Assembly (NCBI GenBank): GCA_017433975.1
Contig: JAFRGD010000030.1
Span: forward strand, 1 to 50,467
Direction: 5' to 3'
DNA from: Mogibacterium sp.
GTDB lineage: Bacteria > Bacillota > Clostridia > Peptostreptococcales > Anaerovoracaceae
DNA: 50,467 nucleotides
A program made the translations under genes and the position numbers. Position 1 is the stretch's first letter; the number at the start of each line of letters is the position of its first letter. Shown in pieces: positions 1-7,536 of this stretch. Under the pieces are notes generated by a model, which worked only from the letters and a program-made list of their open reading frames with translations, was not told the DNA's origin and searched no databases.

Positions 1-179
1 CATTTTTTGAGTTCATCTTCCTTATTCTTTATCCTATCCCAATCTTCAGAATCATGAGCATCATCTTTATTAGTGATATTGACTGCATTATTTTGTTTCT
101 TGTTCTTTTTCTTTGGTTCCTTGTCGTCTTCTCTTAATGGATAGATCTTTTGAACGTGTCTTAAGCTTAAAGTTGCCAT
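1..179 (-). CDS. Sugar ABC transporter ATPase, MsmX/UgpC type (5' part only)
   Basis: The ATG is at 179-177 and the window edge cuts the gene after 59 codons. An AGGAG ribosome site lies just upstream (complement of 188-192). The N-terminus MATLSLRHVQKIYP is the usual opening of MsmX/MsmK/UgpC ATPases, which energise carbohydrate importers from the cytoplasmic face. The Walker A motif is not yet reached. In the usual protein the P-loop follows shortly after this opening. Here a Lys/Asn/Asp-rich hydrophilic stretch of at least 40 residues intervenes, in AT-rich codons unlike the rest of the window. I recall some clostridial MsmX-like ATPases with a similar charged insert, but could not check. 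The gene lies 23 bases behind lacI on the same strand, so the two probably form one sugar-responsive operon. The family call rests on the first 14 residues and the context. Confidence 0.65.
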   Translation of the reverse strand, partial: MATLSLRHVQKIYPLREDDKEPKKKNKKQNNAVNITNKDDAHDSEDWDRIKNKEDELKK

Positions 180-202
180 CGTCGTGTCTCCTGTTAATAC
201 TT

Positions 203-1231
203 TTATTTACGCGGCGAAGCTACGCTCTCGCCGTCAACGTACGTAAATGGGATTTTTTCGTGGACTGCCGCGCCGCCGTAACTGATTCTCAGCAGCAGAT
301 CGTCCACGCTCTTGCGGGCAAGCATCGCGCTGTCCTGCCGGATGGTGGAAAGCCTCGGAATGGTGAACCGCACGTATTCGGCGCCGTCGAAGCCAACCAC
401 GGAGATGTCCTCCGGAACGCTCATGCCCATGTCCTTGAAGGCCCGCATCGCACCGATCGCAATCGCATCATTCATGCAGAAGATTCCGGTCAGGTCCGGC
501 GATTTCTGCAGGAGTTTCCTGGCCGCGTCATACCCGCCCCTGGTTGAATAAGCGCATGCCTCGTAATCACGATCGAGGTCAAAGGCGATGCCGCGTCTGT
601 TGAGTTCCTGAACAGCGCCGTCGATCCGCGGCTTGCTGAAGGACTCCTTGAGCTCTCCATGAACTCCGGAGCGGCCTCCCAGGATGCCGATCCTGCGATG
701 CCCCCGCGAATACAGTTCTCCGACGGCACGGGCCGCGCCACTCTCATCATCCGTTGAGAAACTCGAAAGGAGATCAAAGCCCAGGCTCTCCGCGTCGACG
801 GTTACGAGGACGCTCGGAACGGGGATGCGGGAAAATTTCTCCCGGAAGTTCTCCGGATTGCCGCCCAGGAAGATCAGCCCCTTTGGTTTCATGTTCTGCC
901 CGAGCTGGACAGTCGCCTCGATCTCGTCATCGGTCTCGCCGATGAACAGGACGTTCAGCATCTCCCGGTGCTCCCGCATGCGGATCTGGATCTCCGCGAG
1001 GATGGACTGCAGGAATAAACTGGTATTGCCCCGTACGATCACGGAAATATCCGGCGACAGGGTCTGTTTGAGCATCTTGGCGTTGGAATTCGGTTGATAA
1101 TTATACTCGCTGATGATCTTATTTATTTTTTCTCTTGCTTCTTCGCTGACATCCGTCCGGTTGTTCAGCACCCGCGATACGGTGCCGGTGCTGTACCCGG
1201 ACATCCGCGCGATATCTTTAATTGTGATCAT
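203..1231 (-). CDS. LacI-family transcriptional regulator
   Basis: A 342-residue DNA-binding repressor or activator of the LacI/GalR family. Residues 1-55 hold the helix-turn-helix (TIKDIARMSGYSTGTVSRVL) and hinge (YNYQPNSNAKML). Residues 60-340 form the periplasmic-binding-protein-like effector domain, with the typical GFDGAEYVRFTIPRLSTIRQD segment near the C-terminus split across residues 280-302. Length and domain order are normal. The ATG has AAGGCG six bases upstream. A sugar ABC ATPase gene follows on the same strand, so the effector is probably a sugar or sugar phosphate; which one cannot be told. The upstream region contains a near-palindromic GTTATCGGTAAC with a central CG, the usual shape of a LacI operator, suggesting autoregulation. 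Confidence 0.93.
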   Translation of the reverse strand: MITIKDIARMSGYSTGTVSRVLNNRTDVSEEAREKINKIISEYNYQPNSNAKMLKQTLSPDISVIVRGNTSLFLQSILAEIQIRMREHREMLNVLFIGETDDEIEATVQLGQNMKPKGLIFLGGNPENFREKFSRIPVPSVLVTVDAESLGFDLLSSFSTDDESGAARAVGELYSRGHRRIGILGGRSGVHGELKESFSKPRIDGAVQELNRRGIAFDLDRDYEACAYSTRGGYDAARKLLQKSPDLTGIFCMNDAIAIGAMRAFKDMGMSVPEDISVVGFDGAEYVRFTIPRLSTIRQDSAMLARKSVDDLLLRISYGGAAVHEKIPFTYVDGESVASPRK

Positions 1232-1271
1232 TATTCGCCTTGCGGCTGCAAGCCGTAGCTGTAATAGATAA

Positions 1272-1343
1272 CGCCAGTGTTCTCGTAATCGTTATCGGTA
1301 ACGTTGTCGTGACCGATGCCGTGACCGTTGCCGTTAACGTTTC
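1272..1343. repeat. CG-phased degenerate hexamer array
   Basis: Twelve consecutive hexamers, eleven of which begin with CG: CGCCAG, TGTTCT, CGTAAT, CGTTAT, CGGTAA, CGTTGT, CGTGAC, CGATGC, CGTGAC, CGTTGC, CGTTAA, CGTTTC. The register is unbroken for 72 bases and lies in the leader/promoter region of lacI. The hexamers are not identical, so this is a periodic pattern rather than a simple tandem repeat. It contains the candidate operator at 1291-1302. No start codon or protein-like translation explains the period. The rest of 1232-1489 shows nothing else I can name. Confidence 0.55.
1291..1302. promoter_or_regulatory. Candidate LacI-family operator
   Basis: GTTATCGGTAAC is a 12-base imperfect palindrome (10 of 12 positions symmetric) centred on CG. 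LacI-family operators are typically palindromes with a central CG. It sits 60 bases upstream of the lacI start codon. A perfect palindrome, CGTTAACG, follows at 1332-1339. The assignment is an inference from shape and position. Confidence 0.4.
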
Positions 1344-1489
1344 CAAATTTGATTTTATTATAGCCGCCGCGCGAGCGTTGTCAATCGTCTTTTATGTTTT
1401 TTTGATGTCTTTCGTCGCATCCGCCAATGGAAAAATCCGCAACCCGTGTGGTGGGGGTGCGGATTTCTTTTCTTCAAAGCGACAATCGA

Positions 1490-1750
1490 TTAATTGAACT
1501 TATCATAGTTGCCTTCGACAACCTTGAGCAACATGTAAACCGCTTCCGTGTAAGGCACATCGATACCCTTCGCCTTGGCCTTCGCAACGATCTGTCCGTT
1601 GATAAAATCGATTTCTGTCCTTCTCTTTCTCTGTACGTCCTGCGAAGAGAGCCAGCTTCATGCATCTTGAGCTCGATGTCAAGAGCGAACAGTCACTGAT
1701 CATCAATGGCGAAGCGCCGGACAACTTCGTTCAGTTCGCAGACCTCTAAG
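1490..1750 (-). pseudogene. Ketopantoate reductase (ApbA/PanE family) C-terminal remnant
   Basis: Reading the minus strand, the open stretch 1657-1490 encodes ...QDVQRKRRTEIDFINGQIV and, further on, DVPYTEAVYMLLK, ending at TAA. This closely resembles the substrate-domain helix of 2-dehydropantoate 2-reductases (SMLQDV..GR.TEID.INGAIV, then P.NE...). Just upstream the frame is blocked by TGA (1658-1660). A second stretch in another frame, EVCELNEVVRRFAIDD, fits the start of the same C-terminal domain and ends at TGA (1693-1695). No NADPH-binding domain and no start codon remain. It is therefore a decayed, frameshifted 3' fragment of about 85 codons. Related 6-phosphogluconate-dehydrogenase-like reductases are possible alternatives. 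Confidence 0.6.
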
Positions 1751-1788
1751 CAACAAAAAAAACCTCATAGTAGTCCAATCTCCTTATA

Positions 1789-1822
1789 AAAAGCCATGAA
1801 GTCAATTGACTTCATGGCTTTT
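1789..1822 (-). terminator. Rho-independent terminator after the glycerophosphodiesterase gene
   Basis: A perfect 34-base palindrome: 17-base arms from AAAAGCCATGAAG to CTTCATGGCTTTT meeting at CAATTG. It starts 30 bases after the stop of the minus-strand gene at 1852. Both strands end in a short T tract, so it may work in both directions, also shielding that gene from the pseudogene side. Confidence 0.8.
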
Positions 1823-1851
1823 GTTTTGTCGTCATTGCTGCGGATGCGGGC

Positions 1852-3612
1852 TTATATGATGGATCTGAACGTGTCGACCATCCGGTCGAGGTCGGACCGG
1901 CGTTCCAGCTCGGTGCGGAGCTCGATCGCCTGGCTAACGTTGTCCGTAATCATTCCGTCGACCTGGGTGCACAGGAAGTGCTGCTGCGAGCCCTTCTCGT
2001 TGGCCGTCCACACCAGGACCTTCTTGTCCTCTGCGTGAATCGCGTCGATCGCGTCCGCCGTAGCGGACTCCTCCTCGAGACCGATGTAGTCGCAGTTCAG
2101 CGCCGCGGTCTTACCGAAGGACACGAACGTCAGAAAGCCCGTCTGCATCTCGGGATAGGTGGTTTCAATGTAGTCAATCAGGTCGTACTGGAGGGAGATC
2201 AGGACGCACTCGTCTTCCATTTGATACTGCTTGATCATCGCCACGGCGTCGTCGGCCATCTGCCGGTCGGCGGTGTTTCCCTTCAGTTCAACGAAGAGCA
2301 CCAGCCGGCCCCGGCTCGCGGTGAGCATCTCTTCGAAAGTCGGCACCGGCTCCCCGTCGATGGACAGCTGCTTGACTTCCTGCAAGGTCATCTCTTCCGG
2401 CTTCCGGTCGACGCCGGCGACGCGTTGAAAAGTACTGTCGTGGTTCACCACGTAATATCCGTCGCTGGTCCGCTGGATGTCGATTTCGCTTCCGTACGCG
2501 CCGAGATGCCAGGCGGTGTCGAGGCCGGACAGCGTGTTCTCGCGGCCCTCGTTTCCGCCGGCGCGGTGGGCGATGATTTTGACGTCGGAGCCGAGCGGGA
2601 AGAACCGGTCGAAGTGGTTATACATGATGACGTCGATTGCGACAAGGGCGATCAGCAGCAAGGCGACGGCCGTCTTCCAGCGAAGCGGTTTGTCCCGCGT
2701 GACCTCGTGAAAGTCCGCTTCGGATCCCTGCTTATAGGAATAGAACAGCTGCGTCATTTTGAGGAGGTAGACCGGTAACCCGAACAGGGCCGCTAGGGTG
2801 GAGACCACGGCACCAGCGGTGACAAAGAAGATGGTCAGCGCGCGGCTCACCGGACCGGCCGGGAGCAGAGCGATCAGCTTGAGCGGAAGAAGGAGGCAAA
2901 GGAGGACGATTGCTGCGAGCGACGCGACAATCAGGAGGATGAAGACAACGTTCTGTTTCACGTAGTCCTTCCAGTTTGCGCGGATGAAGCGGCGCGACTG
3001 GGCGCCCGCTTCTTTGACCGAAAGACCGTCGATTACAACCCCGTGCAGGATGAAGAGGTTTGCGATTCCCACGACCAGGAGGAGGAGAACCGCGGCGCCC
3101 GCAAGCGCGGAGTACAGGGTTGAGTCCTGAATAAACGACGTGATGAACGTCGGAATGTATAAACCCTCGGTTGCGGTGATCGAGAGCCCGAGGCCCAGGA
3201 TCGGCGCGACGAGAGCGATGTACAGTACGACCAGAAACCCCCGCAGGCCGATGAACTTCCGGATGGAGGAGAAGCCTTCATCCAGTGTGCTCTTGAGGGA
3301 GGCTTTCTGCCCTAGAAAGAGGTTCCGGCACAGGACGACCTTGGCGTTGAGGTCAAAGGCCACATAAATGAACAGCGAAACCAGCCCCAGGAGTAGGATG
3401 AGAATTCCCTGCCAGGTCGTGAACAGGAATTGCCAGTCGCCCGAGGTCACGGCGACCCTGCCGCTGCTTTTCAGCAGGGCCTGAAAAATCCTGCCGAGCA
3501 GAAACAGCCAGACGGCGATGACGATCTTGGTGACGATCTGGTATTGGAAGATGTCCGGCAGCGCCTGGACAAACGGTTTCAGCTTTTTCCCGATTTGTGA
3601 CTCTTTTTTCAT
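1852..3612 (-). CDS. Membrane-anchored glycerophosphodiester phosphodiesterase
   Basis: 586 residues from the ATG at 3612. An in-frame TTG at 3624 is possible, but neither start has a good ribosome site. Residues about 20-320 hold roughly eight hydrophobic membrane segments of the glycerophosphoryl-diester-phosphodiesterase membrane domain. The catalytic GDPD TIM barrel follows at about 345-575, outside or at the membrane face. Catalytic signatures are visible: IIAHRAGGNEGRENTL (the first His-Arg and Glu-Asn), EIDIQ (metal-binding Glu/Asp) and VVNHDSTF (second His), with VPTFEEML downstream. The enzyme should hydrolyse glycerophosphodiesters, or lipoteichoic-type polymers, to glycerol 3-phosphate and an alcohol. 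It is divergent from the phosphatase gene at 3797 and ends in a strong terminator. Confidence 0.9.
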   Translation of the reverse strand: MKKESQIGKKLKPFVQALPDIFQYQIVTKIVIAVWLFLLGRIFQALLKSSGRVAVTSGDWQFLFTTWQGILILLLGLVSLFIYVAFDLNAKVVLCRNLFLGQKASLKSTLDEGFSSIRKFIGLRGFLVVLYIALVAPILGLGLSITATEGLYIPTFITSFIQDSTLYSALAGAAVLLLLVVGIANLFILHGVVIDGLSVKEAGAQSRRFIRANWKDYVKQNVVFILLIVASLAAIVLLCLLLPLKLIALLPAGPVSRALTIFFVTAGAVVSTLAALFGLPVYLLKMTQLFYSYKQGSEADFHEVTRDKPLRWKTAVALLLIALVAIDVIMYNHFDRFFPLGSDVKIIAHRAGGNEGRENTLSGLDTAWHLGAYGSEIDIQRTSDGYYVVNHDSTFQRVAGVDRKPEEMTLQEVKQLSIDGEPVPTFEEMLTASRGRLVLFVELKGNTADRQMADDAVAMIKQYQMEDECVLISLQYDLIDYIETTYPEMQTGFLTFVSFGKTAALNCDYIGLEEESATADAIDAIHAEDKKVLVWTANEKGSQQHFLCTQVDGMITDNVSQAIELRTELERRSDLDRMVDTFRSII

Positions 3613-3729
3613 ATCCGTGATCAATCGCGCAACTATGATAAACAGCTTGTAATTCGCAAAAATTATATCTAAAATGTCCGAAGACTGTCAACCGGATCCA
3701 GGCGTTCCCGGGCGGATGCATATATATGG

Positions 3730-3758
3730 TTGTTGAAAAACAAGGCTTTTGGTATACT
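3730..3758 (+). promoter_or_regulatory. Promoter of the SpoIIE-type phosphatase gene
   Basis: TTGTTG (3730-3735), a 17-base spacer and TATACT (3753-3758), with an extended -10 TGG directly before it. Transcription would begin near 3765, downstream of an alternative in-frame ATG at 3749. This supports the start codon at 3797. Confidence 0.65.
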
Positions 3759-3796
3759 ATTATAAAGTGACGAATTTTCAAAGAGGGTCGGACTCC

Positions 3797-5593
3797 ATGG
3801 CTGATAACACAAAAAAACAAAACAGCATTCTTCGCCAGGTTGCGGTGCTCTTTACCGTCGGCGTCATCCTGATCGGGTTGTTGACGTCGTTGGTGCAGTT
3901 GTTTTTCTCATACCGGAACGTCAAGAGCGAGTTGGCGGAACGCGCGGAGGCAACGGCGAAGGCGACCGAACGGTATCTCCGGAGTTATCCGGCATATGAG
4001 TGGCTGATTCGGTATTGGTACGAACACCGCGACGAGCTCGACGTCGACTACGACGTGAGTTATACCGCGGAGACCGAGAACGCGGCAAAATACCAGCTGC
4101 TGCTGAGCCGCCATCCGGACTTTCAGGGGGACTACGCCGATGTGCCGGCGGTCGAGGCGCTGCCGGAGGAGGACCAGAAGCTCTACGCGGAGGTCGTCTA
4201 TTCCTGGCTGATCACCCATATCGACGGGGTCGCGGAGGATTATAATCTGGATTATCTCTTCGGCATCATTACGGACGAGCCGTACGATAACCGGATGTTC
4301 TTTTTCATCGCATCCAAATACACGACGGAGCGGGCGGACGAGGTCGAATACGGCAAGCTCTATCCGATCGGAAGCACTTTCGGGGCGACGGCTGCCCAGC
4401 AGGAAGCCCTGCGGCGCGCCGTCGCGGGCGAGCCGCAGATCGCGTTAAACCGCAACGGTCAATATGTAGATTACTATTATCACCTCGGATCGTTCGACGG
4501 TCACGAGCTGCTGATCGGCGTGACGCGCGACGTCGCGTCGATCCGAAAGGACGCCATTCACCAGATTGTGGAGCGGAGCCTGCTGGCGGTAACCTTCCTG
4601 ATTATACTTGCGGTGGTGTGCCTGCTGATGATCCTGCGCGTCGTGCTGCGGCCGCTCAAGCAAGTCGGGGAAAGCATCCGACTATACAAGAATACCAAGG
4701 ACAGCGAAACCGTCCTCGAGAATCTTTCCAAGATAAAGTCGCGGAACGAAATCGCGGAGCTTTCCCATGACGTGGCGGACCTCGCGAGAGAGATTGATGA
4801 TTACACGGAGCGAATCGGGCAGATTACGATGGAGCGGGAGCGGACTGAGGTCGAGATGTCCCTTGCGAACCGCATTCAGACCGCGATGCTGCCGAAGGAC
4901 TTCCCGCCGTACCCGGACAGAACGGAGTTTGACATCTACGCGTCGATGGAGCCGGCACGGGAGGTCGGCGGTGATTTCTATGATTATTTCTTTGTTGACG
5001 ACAATCACCTGACGCTGGTCATCGCGGATGTTTCTGGTAAGGGCGTCCCTGCGGCCCTATTCATGATGGCGTCCAAAATCACGCTGTCGCATTACATAAA
5101 GATGGGGAAGACGCCGGCGCAGGTCCTCGCGGACATGAACGCAGCTATCGTCGAGAAGAACCCGGCGGAGATGTTCATCACGATCTGGCTGGGCATTTTG
5201 GACCTGACCACCGGCAAGCTAACAGCCTCCAACGCCGGGCATGAATACCCGATGCTGATGGAGGCCGGTGGGAACTATGAATTGATCAAAGATAAGCACG
5301 GGTTCGTGGTCGGCAGCATGGCGGGCGTCAAATACAGTGACTACGAGCTCACGCTGAAGCCAGGTTCCAAACTGTTCGTGTATACGGACGGGCTGCCGGA
5401 GGCGACGGACGCCAATGGCGAGATGTTCGGGACCGGCCGCGTCCTCGGCGCGTTGAACGCGGACCGTGAGGCTGCGCCAAAACAGACGCTCGAGAACGTG
5501 GCCTGTGCGGTAAACGACTTCGTAAAGGACGCCGAGCAGTTCGACGACCTGACGATGATGTGCGTGATTTATAACGGTCCGGCGGAGCGGTAA
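3797..5593 (+). CDS. Membrane SpoIIE/RsbU-type PP2C serine phosphatase
   Basis: 598 residues from ATG 3797, with AAAGAGGG nine bases upstream. A longer ATG at 3749 lies inside the promoter. Layout: one membrane helix near residues 15-36, an extracytoplasmic sensor region of about 230 residues, a second helix (LLAVTFLIILAVVCLLMIL, about 265-285), a short HAMP-like/coiled linker, and a PP2C-like SpoIIE domain from about 350 to the end. Metal-binding signatures are EVGGDFYDYFFVD, IADVSGKGVPAALFM, NAGHEYPML, YTDGLPEA and the final DDLTMMCV. Such proteins dephosphorylate anti-sigma antagonists or similar partners in response to an external signal. No anti-sigma/antagonist pair is nearby, so the target is unknown. 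The gene appears monocistronic. Confidence 0.92.
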   Translation: MADNTKKQNSILRQVAVLFTVGVILIGLLTSLVQLFFSYRNVKSELAERAEATAKATERYLRSYPAYEWLIRYWYEHRDELDVDYDVSYTAETENAAKYQLLLSRHPDFQGDYADVPAVEALPEEDQKLYAEVVYSWLITHIDGVAEDYNLDYLFGIITDEPYDNRMFFFIASKYTTERADEVEYGKLYPIGSTFGATAAQQEALRRAVAGEPQIALNRNGQYVDYYYHLGSFDGHELLIGVTRDVASIRKDAIHQIVERSLLAVTFLIILAVVCLLMILRVVLRPLKQVGESIRLYKNTKDSETVLENLSKIKSRNEIAELSHDVADLAREIDDYTERIGQITMERERTEVEMSLANRIQTAMLPKDFPPYPDRTEFDIYASMEPAREVGGDFYDYFFVDDNHLTLVIADVSGKGVPAALFMMASKITLSHYIKMGKTPAQVLADMNAAIVEKNPAEMFITIWLGILDLTTGKLTASNAGHEYPMLMEAGGNYELIKDKHGFVVGSMAGVKYSDYELTLKPGSKLFVYTDGLPEATDANGEMFGTGRVLGALNADREAAPKQTLENVACAVNDFVKDAEQFDDLTMMCVIYNGPAER

Positions 5594-5620
5594 GCCGCCG
5601 CCGCAAACCATTGGTCAGTG

Positions 5621-6418
5621 TTAATCCATCGCGCCGCGGCAGAACGCGATCAGGGACTGTTTGATGGCGTCCCGGCAGGTGTTCATGCCGTGGTCCGTAT
5701 CAAACGATAAATATTGGAGCTTTCCTTTGCCTTGCGCCTCGATCTGCGAACGAAGCAGACCGAGGTTTTCTGCTTCCGGAAGGAGGAAGTCGCGGGCGCC
5801 GGCGATCAGCAGGACGTCCTTGTCCGCCATTCGTACCCCGTATGTGCAAAGGTCGAACCGGCTCGCGTCCTCGGCGGCCTCCCGTTTCATGACGTCCCAG
5901 TTGAAGCCGTTCAGCCATTCGCCGAACTCCACACTGTATAACTGCTCGGAATCCACCTCGACCGCCGGGTCGGTCAGCGCCGCGCGGTAGTGTGCCGCGA
6001 TGTTGGCCGGCATGATGACCACACCGCCTTTGATTTCCGGGCGGCTTGCGATTGCGTAGCTGGCGACCAGCCCGCCCAGGCTATGGCCGATAACGAACAC
6101 GTTGTCCGTGTTGAACCAGCTGTTCGCGTTGGCGGCGACGTAGTCGATGACGGAGTCCGCGTCTTCCAGGCAGTGGCCCACGGAGAAGGTCCCGTCCGCG
6201 CCCCAGCTGCCGCTGTAGTGGAAGCAGACCACGGCGAAGCCGGCTTCGCGGAGCGCGTGCGCGTAATCGATCATTTTTTCGATGCCTGGCAGGCCGTGAC
6301 ACACGATGACGACCGGAGCAGGGCCGCCGGCCGGCAGATAAACGGTGGAAAACAACCGTCCGCGGTTGCCCGGAATGAATACTCCCTCGGTCTGCGGATA
6401 TTGTCTGGTATTACTCAT
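5621..6418 (-). CDS. Alpha/beta hydrolase
   Basis: 265 residues, cytoplasmic, with no signal peptide. The fold is clear: oxyanion region VIVCHGLPGIEK near residue 36, nucleophile elbow GHSLGG near residue 109, acid GARDFLLPEAE near residue 213 and catalytic His in DTDHGMN near residue 246. This fits the dipeptidyl-peptidase/acyl-hydrolase branch of serine esterases (hydrolase of the XynA/YqiA-like kind); the substrate cannot be told. AAGGAGG stands seven bases before the ATG. It is convergent with the phosphatase gene (27 bases apart) and divergent from the SHOCT protein gene. Confidence 0.9.
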   Translation of the reverse strand: MSNTRQYPQTEGVFIPGNRGRLFSTVYLPAGGPAPVVIVCHGLPGIEKMIDYAHALREAGFAVVCFHYSGSWGADGTFSVGHCLEDADSVIDYVAANANSWFNTDNVFVIGHSLGGLVASYAIASRPEIKGGVVIMPANIAAHYRAALTDPAVEVDSEQLYSVEFGEWLNGFNWDVMKREAAEDASRFDLCTYGVRMADKDVLLIAGARDFLLPEAENLGLLRSQIEAQGKGKLQYLSFDTDHGMNTCRDAIKQSLIAFCRGAMD

Positions 6419-6537
6419 CTGATTCCTCCTTATCGATTCCCGCGCGATACATTCTCTTTTTCATCATTATGCGCCTTTCCTGGCGAAGAATCAATGCGAC
6501 CAGATAGGCTGGGAAGGCTCGTTTATAAAAAAGGAAA

Positions 6538-6604
6538 TTGCACACGATTATGCAATAAAGGACTTTATTATAGTAGTGCAATAAACTATAATGAATGCAA
6601 TAAA
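6538..6604 (+). promoter_or_regulatory. Repeat-rich promoter region of the SHOCT protein gene
   Basis: The AT-rich gap 6419-6658 holds three direct copies of GCAATAAA (6552-6559, 6578-6585, 6597-6604). It also has a 16-base inverted repeat, AATAAAG-GA-CTTTATT (6554-6569), and a -10-like TATAAT at 6587-6592 with no good -35. The arrangement suggests a regulator-dependent promoter. The other end of the gap carries only the ribosome site of the hydrolase gene. Confidence 0.4.
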
Positions 6605-6658
6605 TCGACAAATCGATTTCAAATTTGGTCTAGGAACGTTATGAACCAAGGAGGAGAA

Positions 6659-7456
6659 ATGGATACGAACACGATTGAGAAGCTGAAGAGCTACAAGGAG
6701 ATGCTCGACGGCGGGATCATTACAGAAGATGAGTTCAACCAGCTGAAGAAACAGCTGCTGGACAACGTCGGTGTTGTAAGCACACCTGTGCAAGTGCCGC
6801 AGTCGATGGACGACGAGAAGACCGAGGGGATTCTCGTTCCGCCGGAGCCCGTCGTGGAGGAGCCGGTTCGCGCGTTCGAGCCGGAGCCAGTGCCGGTGCC
6901 GCAGGACCAGCCGCAGGGGTATGTTGCTCAGCCGCAACCGGAACCGCAGCCGCAACCTGAGCTGCAGCCGCAGGGACAGGCGTATACCGCAGCGTTCCAG
7001 GCGGACGAAGCAAAGAGCGGCGGCGTCCTGAGCAAGCTGACAAAAGGCGCCAAGATCGGCATCGTGGCAGGTCTCGTGGCCATCGTTCTTCTCATCGTTT
7101 TGCTCGGCAAGGGCAGCCTTTCCAAGGAGGAGTCCGCGGTCATCGGCAAATGGAACTGCTCGGGCGTTTACCTTCAGGGCTCTGCGTATTCTGCGGATAG
7201 TCTGGGGCTTACGGACGACTTCATTTCCTTCGAAAAGAACGGCAAGTTCACCATGAACATCGGCAGTAACGATCATTCCGGAACGTGGGAGTATTCCGAG
7301 ACGAGAGCGACGGGCGGTGTGGATTACTATTTCTATCCGTTGACGCTCAGCTCCGGCGAGAAATGGCTGGCTTTATATAATACGGAGCAGCAGAGCGTCA
7401 TACTCTGCGTGCAGTCCAGTATCGACCCGGACAATTTCATTTTGTATAAGAAGTAA
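6659..7456 (+). CDS. SHOCT-domain membrane protein with acidic proline-rich linker
   Basis: 265 residues from ATG 6659, directly after AAGGAGG. Residues about 4-36 form a SHOCT helix pair (LKSYKEMLDGGIITEDEFNQ, then LKKQLL), a short domain found at the ends of many bacterial proteins. Residues 40-120 are a Pro/Glu/Gln linker rich in EP pairs. One membrane helix follows (IGIVAGLVAIVLLIVLLG, about 140-157). A C-terminal domain of about 100 residues (WNCSGVYL, FISFEKNGKFTMN, GTWEYSE) resembles small lipocalin-like stress proteins and lies across the membrane. The function is unknown. It ends at a strong terminator and appears monocistronic. The EP-rich linker recalls the giant protein at 16884 and the HisB tail. 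Confidence 0.85.
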   Translation: MDTNTIEKLKSYKEMLDGGIITEDEFNQLKKQLLDNVGVVSTPVQVPQSMDDEKTEGILVPPEPVVEEPVRAFEPEPVPVPQDQPQGYVAQPQPEPQPQPELQPQGQAYTAAFQADEAKSGGVLSKLTKGAKIGIVAGLVAIVLLIVLLGKGSLSKEESAVIGKWNCSGVYLQGSAYSADSLGLTDDFISFEKNGKFTMNIGSNDHSGTWEYSETRATGGVDYYFYPLTLSSGEKWLALYNTEQQSVILCVQSSIDPDNFILYKK

Positions 7457-7474
7457 CGGAAGCAGGTCATTCAA

Positions 7475-7505
7475 AAGCGGCCTCCAGGGCGGAGGCCGCT
7501 TTTTT
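7475..7505. terminator. Terminator between convergent genes
   Basis: An 11-base perfect stem AAGCGGCCTCC / GGAGGCCGCTT with loop AGGGC, followed by T6. It serves the SHOCT gene. The A tract on the other side lets it also stop the minus-strand gene that ends at 7537. Confidence 0.9.
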
Positions 7506-7536
7506 ATATTGAATGATGTACCAGGTTTGAACCGAA

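Noticed and set aside
1240..1497. An 85-codon plus-strand frame over the hexamer array
   Set aside because: Valine-rich translation results from the CG-phased repeat; no ribosome site, and it lies in the lacI promoter region.
3749..3796. Upstream start for the SpoIIE-type phosphatase
   Set aside because: This ATG overlaps the predicted -10 box and would not be on the transcript.
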